Source: UBA4717 sp045577925
GTDB lineage: Bacteria > Bacillota > Clostridia > Oscillospirales > CAG-272
Direction of reading: 5' to 3'
Assembly (NCBI GenBank): GCA_045577925.1
Contig: JAZNJH010000012.1
Location: forward strand, 1-54,813
Length of the DNA: 54,813 nucleotides
A model generated the notes under the pieces. The model saw only the letters and a list, made by a program, of their open reading frames with translations. It searched no databases and was not told where the DNA came from. The position numbers were made by a program, and so were the translations under genes. Position 1 is the first letter of the stretch. Each line of letters begins with the position of its first letter. Positions 26,003 to 34,475 of this stretch are shown piece after piece.

Positions 26003-27955
26003 ATGTTAAAAAAGACACTTGCAATTTTATTAGTAATACTTACCCTGTTTATAAGCTCTGCTTGTACATACTTTGAAAACACGACCTCCGTTTCATCCGA
26101 TACGGAAAGCGAAGTCGTTGAGTCCGAATCCCCTTCAAGTGAAAGTGAGTCTGAAAGTGAAGTCATCACTTCTGAATTAACCGAAGATACCACAAATACT
26201 TTAGAATCAAATCTTATTTCTGACGAAGATGCAATTGAATTGTTCGAAATAGGCAACCGAACCTCAAATGCCTGGCGGGAATTTGACATTTGGCCTGACC
26301 AGAACAGCGATGATTACATAATGTATAAGTCACCCAGAAGGACAGAGCCTGAAAAATACTACCCTCTGTCCCCAGAATCCTACGTACGCCTTTCAGCACC
26401 CGACATAAGAGGAAACACGGAAATATACTACGGAAATCACGACTGGATGCAGGAAAACCTTGCCCGTATATTTACAAAAAGCTTCATAGAAAAACATTTT
26501 ACCTACGGAGACCCATCTCCTCTCATATACCAAGACGGAATTGTTTACATCTATCCTTCCGGCGGTGCCGGATATTATTCGGGAAGACACATGAATCACA
26601 CAATACTTGAAAGGTCAGAAAATGAACTTGCTATAATGTGTGAAGTATACCGATATGATTTCGACATTTTCGATATTAATTACTCAGAAATCGACAGACT
26701 GCTATACATGAAATTTGTAAAGGATGGCGATAACTGGCTTATTGACGAGCATTATTCCGATTATCCCTGTCCTGTTCCGGCTCAAGACCCTATTCCTGCC
26801 GAATATGATTGGGCTTATAAAAAGTATTATGAAATAATGCCGTACTGTGAAATGTGGTATTATTTTGAAAAGCCTGAAGAAGATACCGCGTTTGACGAAA
26901 GCAAGATAATCGGAATGTTCAAATGTGTCGGCAAGCACTACAACGGCGAGTTTTACAAACAAGAGCCCGAAATCACGCCACAACTCTCGTTTTATGAAGA
27001 CGGAAGCTGCAGATTATTGATAGGTTATAACGGCGAAAAGCTTTATATAAACGGAGAATACACTATTTCAGGACGTGAAATAGACATAGTGTTTGATTAT
27101 TCGGGTACACCGTTTTATGGCAACAAAAGTCCGGAATATTCGTTCTATTTCAAGGAAGACGATTTAATTGAGATTAACAGTAATTTTAACGATGATATAA
27201 AAAGAGGATATGGATTTGTTAAAGTTGATAACATAAGCGAAATCTCTTCAAAAGAACCTACAAAAGAAATCGACATTATGGAATTCATCAATCTCGACTG
27301 GAACTTCGAAGAAGACGCTGAGTACCCATATTTAACAAAAGACGAGATTCTGGCTTTCGACAAACATGCTGAATTTGTCATGCCTGATCCTTCGACTTCT
27401 AATTGTGACTTCGATTTTAATATCAGAAATACAAACTGCTCTTTATTTGGATACAATGGCGTTTTGGAATACTTTGGAAGTATACAGGACCAAGACAAAA
27501 GTGAAAATGTAACGGAACGGAACAATCCTATGTATGGTACTCTGTATGAATACTGCGGAAACGGAAGCGATGTCCTATTCTACCCTAAGGTGCAATTTAC
27601 TATTCCAAACGTAACGTATAATCAGTTTCTCGATATTCAAAATAAAATATCAGATTTTACAAATGATGATAGTGCATTTAGATTTTCAAGTTATTATGAG
27701 AAATACGTGTCAGAAGAATTGTCTGAAGCAGTCGATGCTCTCGGCGCAGATACTGTAATCGGCTTCCCACCTGTTGAACTGGATATTATAAGAAGTAATA
27801 TTAAATCTATTCCAAATAGTGGGTGGTCTATCACCATAGAGTTTCTAAACGATATGACAAGGCAAAATAATGCTCAGTATTGGGGGAAGTATGTATCAGA
27901 CTACTACCTACCTAAGCCTTTATATAATATATTGGTAATTACATTTGAAACTTAA
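26003..27955 (+). CDS. Large lipoprotein with three extracellular modules
   Basis: A 650-residue lipoprotein: signal peptide with lipobox (LFISSAC, Cys 21), then a Ser/Glu-rich spacer (residues 30-60). Module A spans about 75-290 (contains NHDWMQENLARIFTKSFIEKHF and YPSGGAGYYS), module B about 310-415 (KIIGMFKCVGK to YGFVKVDN) and module C about 430-580 (KEIDIMEFINLD, TKDEILAFDKHA, NCSLFGYNG, FTIPNVTYNQFLDI). Modules B and C recur in the next gene in reversed order. Module A is faintly like the IseA peptidase-inhibitor fold, but this is a weak guess. Function is unknown. Confidence 0.8.
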   Translation: MLKKTLAILLVILTLFISSACTYFENTTSVSSDTESEVVESESPSSESESESEVITSELTEDTTNTLESNLISDEDAIELFEIGNRTSNAWREFDIWPDQNSDDYIMYKSPRRTEPEKYYPLSPESYVRLSAPDIRGNTEIYYGNHDWMQENLARIFTKSFIEKHFTYGDPSPLIYQDGIVYIYPSGGAGYYSGRHMNHTILERSENELAIMCEVYRYDFDIFDINYSEIDRLLYMKFVKDGDNWLIDEHYSDYPCPVPAQDPIPAEYDWAYKKYYEIMPYCEMWYYFEKPEEDTAFDESKIIGMFKCVGKHYNGEFYKQEPEITPQLSFYEDGSCRLLIGYNGEKLYINGEYTISGREIDIVFDYSGTPFYGNKSPEYSFYFKEDDLIEINSNFNDDIKRGYGFVKVDNISEISSKEPTKEIDIMEFINLDWNFEEDAEYPYLTKDEILAFDKHAEFVMPDPSTSNCDFDFNIRNTNCSLFGYNGVLEYFGSIQDQDKSENVTERNNPMYGTLYEYCGNGSDVLFYPKVQFTIPNVTYNQFLDIQNKISDFTNDDSAFRFSSYYEKYVSEELSEAVDALGADTVIGFPPVELDIIRSNIKSIPNSGWSITIEFLNDMTRQNNAQYWGKYVSDYYLPKPLYNILVITFET

Positions 27956-28014
27956 TATGAAATAAAGTATAAAAACCAAGTGTAATCAACAAATATTTCA
28001 TCGGAGGTAACACC

Positions 28015-29430
28015 ATGTTAAAAAAGACACTTGCAATAATATTAGTAATACTTACCCTGTTTATAAGCTCTGCTTGTACATACTTTGAAAACACGACTTC
28101 CGTTTCATACGATACGGAAAGCGAAGCTGTTGAGTCCGAAGCCCTGTCAATCGAAAGCGAATCGGAGAGCACAACTATTGAGTCTGAATCCCCTTCAGGC
28201 GAAAGTGAATCTGAAAGCACAGCTATCGAATCAGAATCCCTTTCAAGTGAAAGCGAATCGGAAAGCGAAGTCATCACTTCTGAATTAACTGAAGATACCA
28301 CAGATACGGTTGATAATCCGGCCGATACCCGCGATGTCTCTGCAAAGGGATCTACCGAGGAAATAGACATCATGGGATTTGTAGGTCTCGACCGCAAATT
28401 TGAAGAGGGCGATAAATATCCAAGCCTAACTAAAGATGAAATTCTAGCTTTTGATAAGAATGCATATTACATTGGTCCTGCGCCCATACATTCTGACGCT
28501 GCACAGCGTTTCCAATTCTTTATCGGAAATGATAACTGTTCTCTCTTCGGTCATAATGGATTTTTGTATTATAGCGGAAGACTCAAGGCTGACGGACTCT
28601 CAGAAAACGTTACAGACTATTCTCACGAATTATATCACCCCTGTTACGAATATATTGGCGATGGCAGCGAAGTTGAGTTTGAGTCTGACATGGTGTTCAC
28701 CATTCCAAACGTAACGTACAATGAATATCTTGATATTTTAAACAAAGCGGCTGAGTTTACAAAACAAGATGTAAACGACATAAAGATCATCTATGACCGC
28801 AAATATACAAATCTCACAGATCTTGCCAAAGACTTGAATATATATACCTATAATGATGTAGTGAATGTTGATTCATTTGAAATTTATACAAATACTATGT
28901 CTATTCCCGACTGCAAGGATTATCCTTTCTATATAAAAATAGATTGGCTAAGTGAAAGGCACTTTAGCGGAGATAATTGGAGGCATCTCGACATATACCC
29001 ATTCGATGAGGATATTTACAACTGCGTGGTTATCAGAGTATATTGGTCAGATACGCAAATATATACAATGAAAGAACAATTAGAAACCTATGATTTTAAC
29101 ATCTCAGGTAAATTCGTTTCCTCAAAACACCTCAACGAAAGGTCAAGTCCACCATCAATATCTTTCTCAGGAGACGGTCATTGTATTTTGTTTGTCAATT
29201 ACCTTGAAGGCGGTTGTGATATGCAAGGTAAATACCGTATTGATGGCGATAAAATATATGTAGATCTTAATTTCGACAACACCATATTTGAAGATTCAGG
29301 CGCGGAATACAGAGATCTCGATTATATGTCTGACAACTATATTTTTACCATTGTTAATGATAATGAACTCATGATTAACCGCGGGTGCTATACTGTCAAT
29401 GCAAATGATTATTTTGAGCGTGTAAATTGA
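28015..29430 (+). CDS. Paralogous lipoprotein with modules in swapped order
   Basis: A 471-residue lipoprotein. The 5' region is nearly identical to the preceding gene, from the GGTAACACCATG start context through the lipobox (ISSAC). The Ser/Glu spacer is expanded to three 16-residue units (residues 40-87). Then come module C (about 110-250: EEIDIMGFVGLD, TKDEILAFDKNA, NCSLFGHNG, FTIPNVTYNEYLDI), a linking part, and module B (about 355-465: YDFNISGKFVSS to NANDYFERVN). Module A is missing. GGAGG precedes the ATG. Function is unknown. Confidence 0.8.
   Translation: MLKKTLAIILVILTLFISSACTYFENTTSVSYDTESEAVESEALSIESESESTTIESESPSGESESESTAIESESLSSESESESEVITSELTEDTTDTVDNPADTRDVSAKGSTEEIDIMGFVGLDRKFEEGDKYPSLTKDEILAFDKNAYYIGPAPIHSDAAQRFQFFIGNDNCSLFGHNGFLYYSGRLKADGLSENVTDYSHELYHPCYEYIGDGSEVEFESDMVFTIPNVTYNEYLDILNKAAEFTKQDVNDIKIIYDRKYTNLTDLAKDLNIYTYNDVVNVDSFEIYTNTMSIPDCKDYPFYIKIDWLSERHFSGDNWRHLDIYPFDEDIYNCVVIRVYWSDTQIYTMKEQLETYDFNISGKFVSSKHLNERSSPPSISFSGDGHCILFVNYLEGGCDMQGKYRIDGDKIYVDLNFDNTIFEDSGAEYRDLDYMSDNYIFTIVNDNELMINRGCYTVNANDYFERVN
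28132..28275 (+). repeat. Three 48-bp tandem repeats in the lipoprotein spacer
   Basis: Residues 40-87 are three 16-residue units of ESES-x-S-x-ESESES type. The paralog at 26003 has only one such unit, so the difference is a repeat expansion or loss in the spacer between lipid anchor and folded modules. Confidence 0.8.
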
Positions 29431-29436
29431 AATAAC

Positions 29437-29468
29437 AAAGAGTGGGTATAGAAATATACTCACTCTTT
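29437..29468 (+). terminator. Hairpin terminator after the lipoprotein pair
   Basis: A 14-bp stem AAAGAGTGGGTATA/TATACTCACTCTTT with one mismatch and a GAAA loop, followed by ATTATACTTT. The T tract is broken. Confidence 0.65.
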
Positions 29469-29492
29469 ATTATACTTTAGTAACAATCCCAC

Positions 29493-29670
29493 CCGTACAC
29501 TTGGCCCGGAAGCCCGGGCGGGCGTTACGCGGTCCGGTGAGCCAGACAGCCGTTACGCGCATTTTATTTGTGTAAAATCATAATCTCCATCCGTACACTT
29601 GGTCCGTAGCACGAGCAGGCGTTACGCGCTTTTTATCTGTATAATATTTGAATCTTCTCCCGTACACTTG
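29493..29670 (+). repeat. Degenerate direct repeats with CCGTACACTTG and CGTTACGCG cores
   Basis: CCGTACACTTG occurs at 29493, 29591 and 29660. CGTTACGCG follows at 29523, 29551 and 29630, each of the last two trailed by a TTTTAT/TGT/TAA AT-rich tail. Copy 1 holds an extra 29 bp with a second CGTTACGCG. The gene-free stretch 29431-29745 contains these repeats and the hairpin at 29731-29744; no gene is seen. Meaning unknown. Confidence 0.7.
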
Positions 29671-29720
29671 CATTTGATCAAATTTGTTGATATAATTATA
29701 TAAGTTTATAGATTATTTCT

Positions 29721-29748
29721 GAAAGGATTACGGGCGAGCGCCCGTTTG
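29721..29748 (+). promoter_or_regulatory. Distant SD with a GC hairpin before the YgiQ-like start
   Basis: GAAAGGA (29721-29727) is the only good ribosome binding site. It is followed by a perfect 6-bp hairpin CGGGCG-AG-CGCCCG (29731-29744) and then possible starts TTG 29746 and ATG 29758. Folding the hairpin would shorten the effective distance. Confidence 0.45.
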
Positions 29749-29757
29749 TATACACAT

Positions 29758-31695
29758 ATGGCTGTTTCTGCAATTAAACAAGGCTTTTTGCCCTTATGCC
29801 GTACCGATATGGACGAGTGCGGCTGGGACAGGCCCGATTTCGTATACGTTACGGGTGACGCGTACGTTGACCACCCGAGCTTTGGCACGGCGATAATATC
29901 CCGCGTGCTTGAAAATGCCGGTTACAGAGTTGCCATACTCGCCCAGCCCGATTATAAAAGCGCCGATGCGTTCAGAGAATATCCGCGCCCGAGGCTTGGT
30001 TTCTTAGTCAGCGCCGGTAATATTGACTCTATGGTGGCGCACTACACGGTATCAAAGAAGAAGCGCAATTACGACTACTACTCGCCCGGAGGTATTATGG
30101 GCAAGCGCCCTGACCGTGCCGTTATAGTTTACTGCAACCGCATAAGAGAAGCGTTTGGCGACGTGCCGATAATCATCGGCGGTCTTGAAGCATCCCTGCG
30201 CCGTCACGCACACTATGATTATTGGGACAACAAGGTGCGCCGCAGTATCCTCGTTGATTCTCGCGCCGACATTCTTACCTATGGAATGGGTGAAAACATA
30301 ATTCTTCGAATCGCCGCGCTTCTCGACAAGGGTGTTCCCGTTAAGAAGATCCGCGACGTACGCGGCTCCGTTTACCTTGCAAAGAAAGGCGAGCGCGTAC
30401 ATTTTGATGTTGCGGGCGAGTTTGATTACAATGATCTTAAAAGCTCCAAGGAAGCTTATGCAAAGGCTTTCGGAGTTCAGTATAAAAACACAGATGCCGT
30501 GAGTGGCAAGGCGATAATTGAGTATTACGACGACAAGCAGCTCGTTGCAAATCCGCCTATGCCGCCGCTTGAGCGAGAGGAGCTTGACCGTGTGTATGCG
30601 CTGCCTTATACCAGACGTGTACACCCCTCATACGATGCTCTCGGCTCTGTTCCCGGAATAAATGAAGTGAAATTTTCGATAACGCATACGCGCGGCTGCT
30701 TCGGCGCGTGCAATTTCTGCGCTATCGCGTATCATCAGGGCAGGACTGTACGCTCGCGCAGTATCGATTCGGTTTTAAGAGAAGCTGAAATCATCACAAA
30801 AATGCCCGATTTCAAGGGGTATATACACGACGTTGGCGGTCCTACTGCAAACTTCAGGTATCCCTCGTGCGAAAAGCAGTTAACTGACGGCGTTTGCTCA
30901 GGCAGAAAATGTCTTGCGCCAAAGCCATGTAAAAATCTTGAGGTTGACCACAGCGAATATATTGAGCTTTTAAAGCGCATTGAGGCTCTGCCGCGCGTTA
31001 AAAGGGTATTTATCCGTTCGGGTATACGCTTTGACTACGTTATGTACGATAAGAATGAAGAATTCTTCAAGCGGCTCGTATCGCATCACGTAAGCGGTCA
31101 GCTGAAGGTTGCGCCCGAGCATTGCTCGGCAAACGGGCTATCCTGCATGGGCAAGCCGAACATTGACGTATATGAGTCATTCCGCAAGCGCTTTTTCGAG
31201 CTTACGAAAAGCTTTAATCTGGAGCAGTATCTCGTGCCGTATCTTATGTCGAGCCACCCCGGCAGCCGTCTTGAGGATGCCGTTGAGCTTGCGCTTTATT
31301 TAAAGAGTATCGGCATGAAGCCCGAGCAGGTTCAGGACTTCTATCCTACTCCCGGAACGGCTTCCACCGTTATGTTCTATACGGGTATCGACCCGATAAG
31401 CGGCAAAAAGATATACGTTTCAAGCGACTATGAGGAAAAGAAGATGCAGCGCGCACTTTTGCAGTACACGAAAAGCGAAAACGCCGATCTTGTCAGACGT
31501 GCGCTCAGAAAATGCCACAGAGAAGACCTTATCGGAAACACAAAGGATTGTCTTGTCCGCGCTGAGTACACGAAAGCTTTACCAAAGTCCGCAAGTGCCA
31601 AGGGTAAAGCTAAAGGGGTCAAAAGAGTGGCTGATACAACAAAGCGTAAAAGTAAAGCTAATGTTGTAAAAAACAGAAGCAAAAAGAAGCGCTAA
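29758..31695 (+). CDS. YgiQ family radical SAM protein
   Basis: A 645-residue radical SAM protein of the YgiQ/UPF0313 type, widespread but of unproven function. The N-terminal domain has DFVYVTGDAYVDHPSFG, RPRLGFLVSAGNID and GGLEASLRRHAHYDYWDN. The radical SAM domain has the 4Fe-4S motif CFGACNFC. Then come the FYPTPGTASTVMFYTG segment and a Lys/Arg-rich C-terminal tail. I prefer ATG 29758, which gives a family-like N-terminus; a TTG at 29746 would add four residues and sits nearer the ribosome binding site. It is a single-gene unit. Confidence 0.92.
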   Translation: MAVSAIKQGFLPLCRTDMDECGWDRPDFVYVTGDAYVDHPSFGTAIISRVLENAGYRVAILAQPDYKSADAFREYPRPRLGFLVSAGNIDSMVAHYTVSKKKRNYDYYSPGGIMGKRPDRAVIVYCNRIREAFGDVPIIIGGLEASLRRHAHYDYWDNKVRRSILVDSRADILTYGMGENIILRIAALLDKGVPVKKIRDVRGSVYLAKKGERVHFDVAGEFDYNDLKSSKEAYAKAFGVQYKNTDAVSGKAIIEYYDDKQLVANPPMPPLEREELDRVYALPYTRRVHPSYDALGSVPGINEVKFSITHTRGCFGACNFCAIAYHQGRTVRSRSIDSVLREAEIITKMPDFKGYIHDVGGPTANFRYPSCEKQLTDGVCSGRKCLAPKPCKNLEVDHSEYIELLKRIEALPRVKRVFIRSGIRFDYVMYDKNEEFFKRLVSHHVSGQLKVAPEHCSANGLSCMGKPNIDVYESFRKRFFELTKSFNLEQYLVPYLMSSHPGSRLEDAVELALYLKSIGMKPEQVQDFYPTPGTASTVMFYTGIDPISGKKIYVSSDYEEKKMQRALLQYTKSENADLVRRALRKCHREDLIGNTKDCLVRAEYTKALPKSASAKGKAKGVKRVADTTKRKSKANVVKNRSKKKR

Positions 31696-31728
31696 TCTTA
31701 CAATTATATTACAAAAACATCAAATTTC

Positions 31729-31758
31729 TTGATATTGTGTGCCATTTTGGTGTATCCT
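31729..31758 (+). promoter_or_regulatory. Candidate promoter for ireB-ribF-dacF-like
   Basis: TTGATA (31729-31734), 18 nt and TATCCT (31753-31758), 51 nt before the ireB start. Confidence 0.45.
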
Positions 31759-31808
31759 AATAATAGGAAAATTTATCTAAGCCGTGAGCGGCAGAATGGA
31801 GGACCACA

Positions 31809-32063
31809 ATGCAATCAAGCGATACGATCACCTTTAAGCTTCACGATGACCGTGAGGGTGAGATCAAGGAAATTCTACTCCAGGTTTACGCGGCGCTCAG
31901 CGAAAAAGGCTACAACCCAACAAACCAGATAGTCGGCTATATTCTTTCCGAGGACCCGACGTATATCACAAACCATAACAACGCACGCAGTCTTATTCGC
32001 CGTATTGATCGCGACGATCTTCTTAACATGATGCTCAAAAACTATCTTGGGCTTTCAAAATAA
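31809..32063 (+). CDS. ireB: IreB family regulatory phosphoprotein
   Basis: An 84-residue DUF965/UPF0297 protein. In Enterococcus faecalis IreB is a substrate of the Ser/Thr kinase IreK and lowers cephalosporin resistance. The sequence matches the family throughout (VYAALSEKGYNPTNQIVGYI, SEDPTYITNHNNARSLIRRI, DRDDLLNMMLKNYL); Thr residues near the N-terminus (SSDTITFKL) correspond to the phosphorylated region. GGAGG at 31799-31803 fixes the start. ribF follows 14 nt later. Confidence 0.93.
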   Translation: MQSSDTITFKLHDDREGEIKEILLQVYAALSEKGYNPTNQIVGYILSEDPTYITNHNNARSLIRRIDRDDLLNMMLKNYLGLSK

Positions 32064-32077
32064 GGTTTGATTTTCCA

Positions 32078-33001
32078 ATGATTATTTGTAATATTTACGA
32101 CAAAGCGGCAGATGTATCAGACGCATCCTCATGTGTTATTGCCCTTGGCAATTTCGACGGTGTGCACGTTGGTCATACTGCCCTTTTGTCTAAAACGGTA
32201 GAGCTTGCAAAAAAGCTCGCTATCACGCCTGCGGTATTTACCTTTTCAAAGCATCCCGAAACGGTGCTCGGCTCAAGAAGCGCACTTACTATAACAACGC
32301 TTGCCGAAAAACTTGAATTATTTGAGTCTATCGGTATAGAGAGAGTTTTTCTTGCAAAATTCGAAGATATAAGAGATTTTACTCCGATGCGTTTTGTAGA
32401 CGAAGTGCTGAAAAGCCGCATCGGCGCCGTTATGGCTGTTTGCGGTTACGATTTCAAGTTCGGTATCCGTGGCAGCGGCACGCCTGAGGATCTCGTGGCT
32501 TTTATGAACGGTGATGCCGTTGTTATAGACCCCGTCATGCGAAGAGATCAGGCAGTCAGTTCAACGCTGATACGCGCGGCGGTTGAAGAGGGCGACATGG
32601 AATATGCAAGCGAGATGCTGAACAGACCGTTTTTTATTGAGTTTCCCGTTGTTCACGGAAAGGCGTTTGGCAGAACGATAGGTATCCCGACGATAAATCA
32701 GAATTTTCCCGGCGGTCACGTTATCCCGAAAAGAGGGGTATATGCCTGCAAGGTCCTCACAGACTCGGGAGAATACATGGGTGTTGCCAACATCGGTCTG
32801 CGCCCTACTGTCAAAGACGACAAAGGCATCAACTGCGAAACGCACATTATCGGTTTTTCGGGCTGGCTTTATGAAAAAACGATACGCGTATCCTTTTACA
32901 AAAGGCTTCGCGATGAAGTAAAGTTTAATTCAACCGAAGAGCTTAAGTTTCAGATCAAAAAGGATATTGAAGATACAAAGAATTATTTCAACAGGGTGTA
33001 A
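32078..33001 (+). CDS. ribF: Bifunctional riboflavin kinase / FAD synthetase RibF
   Basis: RibF converts riboflavin to FMN and FAD. The 307-residue protein has the N-terminal nucleotidyltransferase motif GNFDGVHVGHTALL, the FKFGIRGSGTPEDL and SSTLIRAAVEEGD segments, and a C-terminal flavokinase domain with GRTIGIPTINQNF and GVYACKV. Length is normal. The ribosome binding site is weak (AAGGTTTGA). It lies between ireB and a DacF-like gene. Confidence 0.95.
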   Translation: MIICNIYDKAADVSDASSCVIALGNFDGVHVGHTALLSKTVELAKKLAITPAVFTFSKHPETVLGSRSALTITTLAEKLELFESIGIERVFLAKFEDIRDFTPMRFVDEVLKSRIGAVMAVCGYDFKFGIRGSGTPEDLVAFMNGDAVVIDPVMRRDQAVSSTLIRAAVEEGDMEYASEMLNRPFFIEFPVVHGKAFGRTIGIPTINQNFPGGHVIPKRGVYACKVLTDSGEYMGVANIGLRPTVKDDKGINCETHIIGFSGWLYEKTIRVSFYKRLRDEVKFNSTEELKFQIKKDIEDTKNYFNRV

Positions 33002-33046
33002 TTTAACTGCCGTATAATACGGCTCACAGCATCATGGAGAATAAAA

Positions 33047-34351
33047 ATGAAAAGATGTTATATTTTTCTGATAACGGCAATACTACTTGCCGTTATTTCT
33101 TCAACAACGGTTTACGCTGCGGACAAAGAGCTGCCCGACACAACACTTGCGCGGGCGGTATACGTTTATAATACCGATAGCGGGATAGGCCTTTTTTCAA
33201 AAAATGAAAAAGAGGCTGTCGCTCCCGCCTCAAGTGTCAAGCTTATGACGGCTATACTTGCGTATGAGCATTATCAGAATGATTTTGATAAAATAATAAG
33301 TGTGCCAAAAGAAGCGGTAGATATAACCGTTGGAAATAATATCGGACTTATTCCCGGGGAAGAGGTAAGTGTACTGGAGCTTCTCATTGCGCTCATAGCA
33401 GGAGGGGCAAACGACGCGGCCAACACCTTTGCAATAGATATTGCAGGAAGTCTTGACGCCTTTTGCGATCTGATGAACAAAAAGGCAGAAGATATCGGCG
33501 CGTTTGATACATTTTATAAAAATGCGTGCGGAATAGATTCCGAGGGCATGGTAACTACGGCAAAGGACACGGCTCTCATAACCGCGTATGCGTACAAGCT
33601 TTCAGGCTTCAGGGAATACGCGATGATAACGCGCTACGTTATGGATAAGACCAACAAATCAGCCGAGCGCGTTATACATAACAGAAACTATCTTCTCTCT
33701 ACTCACATTGAGCGAAAATATTATGATCCCGACGCTATCGGCATGAACTCGGGGTACACGCAAGAGGGCGGATTTTGCACGGTATGTGCCGCGGAAGAAG
33801 ACGGACTTTCGTATATATTCGTCATTTTAGGCGCTGCCAAGGATGAAAACGGCAACAACTCATCGTTTAACATGGCAAGCGAACTTATAGACTGGGCTAC
33901 TTCGAATTACGGATACGTAAACGTTCTCGATCCGGGTGAGGTGGTATATGAAGTACCGGTACGGCTTGCAAAGAACGTTGACTACGTTATAGTATCGCCG
34001 CAAACGAAGCTTGAATACTTCCTGCCGCTTGATACGGATATAAAAAACGAAATATCGTATGAGATGTACCTTGATGAAAAAGAGCTGACTGCTCCCCTTT
34101 ATGAAGGGCAGGTCATTGGAAAAATAGACGTTATATATCAGTCAGAAACGATAGCAAGCGCAGAGCTTATTACCAAAAACAGCGTTAGTGCAAGTACGTT
34201 TCTGAGAATGCTTGATTATTTAAAGAATCTATTTAAAAGTAAGCAGGTCAGAGTTGCGCTCATAGTATTTGGTATACTCTTTATCTCATATCTCTTCTTA
34301 AGCTACGTTCAGTTCAGGCATATGTACAGAAATAGAAATAACAGAAAATAA
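33047..34351 (+). CDS. DacF-like penicillin-binding protein, catalytic motifs altered
   Basis: A 434-residue member of the D-Ala-D-Ala carboxypeptidase family (peptidase S11). It has a signal peptide (IFLITAILLAVISSTTVYA), the nucleophile motif S62-S-V-K65, a PBP5-like C-terminal beta domain and a C-terminal membrane helix (VALIVFGILFISYLFLSYV). The second and third motifs deviate: SxN is G120-A-N122, and KTG, expected before YTxxGG, is N234-S-G236. Family members normally need these residues, so activity may be reduced or lost. GGAG precedes the ATG. It follows ribF by 45 nt. Confidence 0.82.
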   Translation: MKRCYIFLITAILLAVISSTTVYAADKELPDTTLARAVYVYNTDSGIGLFSKNEKEAVAPASSVKLMTAILAYEHYQNDFDKIISVPKEAVDITVGNNIGLIPGEEVSVLELLIALIAGGANDAANTFAIDIAGSLDAFCDLMNKKAEDIGAFDTFYKNACGIDSEGMVTTAKDTALITAYAYKLSGFREYAMITRYVMDKTNKSAERVIHNRNYLLSTHIERKYYDPDAIGMNSGYTQEGGFCTVCAAEEDGLSYIFVILGAAKDENGNNSSFNMASELIDWATSNYGYVNVLDPGEVVYEVPVRLAKNVDYVIVSPQTKLEYFLPLDTDIKNEISYEMYLDEKELTAPLYEGQVIGKIDVIYQSETIASAELITKNSVSASTFLRMLDYLKNLFKSKQVRVALIVFGILFISYLFLSYVQFRHMYRNRNNRK

Positions 34352-34402
34352 AAAATGCCTCGGCTTGCCGTGATGTCCTTATCGGAGATAATACCATAAC
34401 GA

Positions 34403-34449
34403 AAAGTTCCCACAGACCAATCAAACGGTTTGTAGGAACTTTATTTTTA
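34403..34449 (+). terminator. Terminator after the DacF-like gene
   Basis: A long stem AAAGTTCC...GGAACTTT (16 positions, two imperfect) with an 8-nt loop, then ATTTTTA. A fragment of inner repeat arm (CGGCTTGCCGTGATG) lies at 34363-34377. Confidence 0.75.
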
Positions 34450-34475
34450 CACTCATAAGAAACAGATGACACCAA

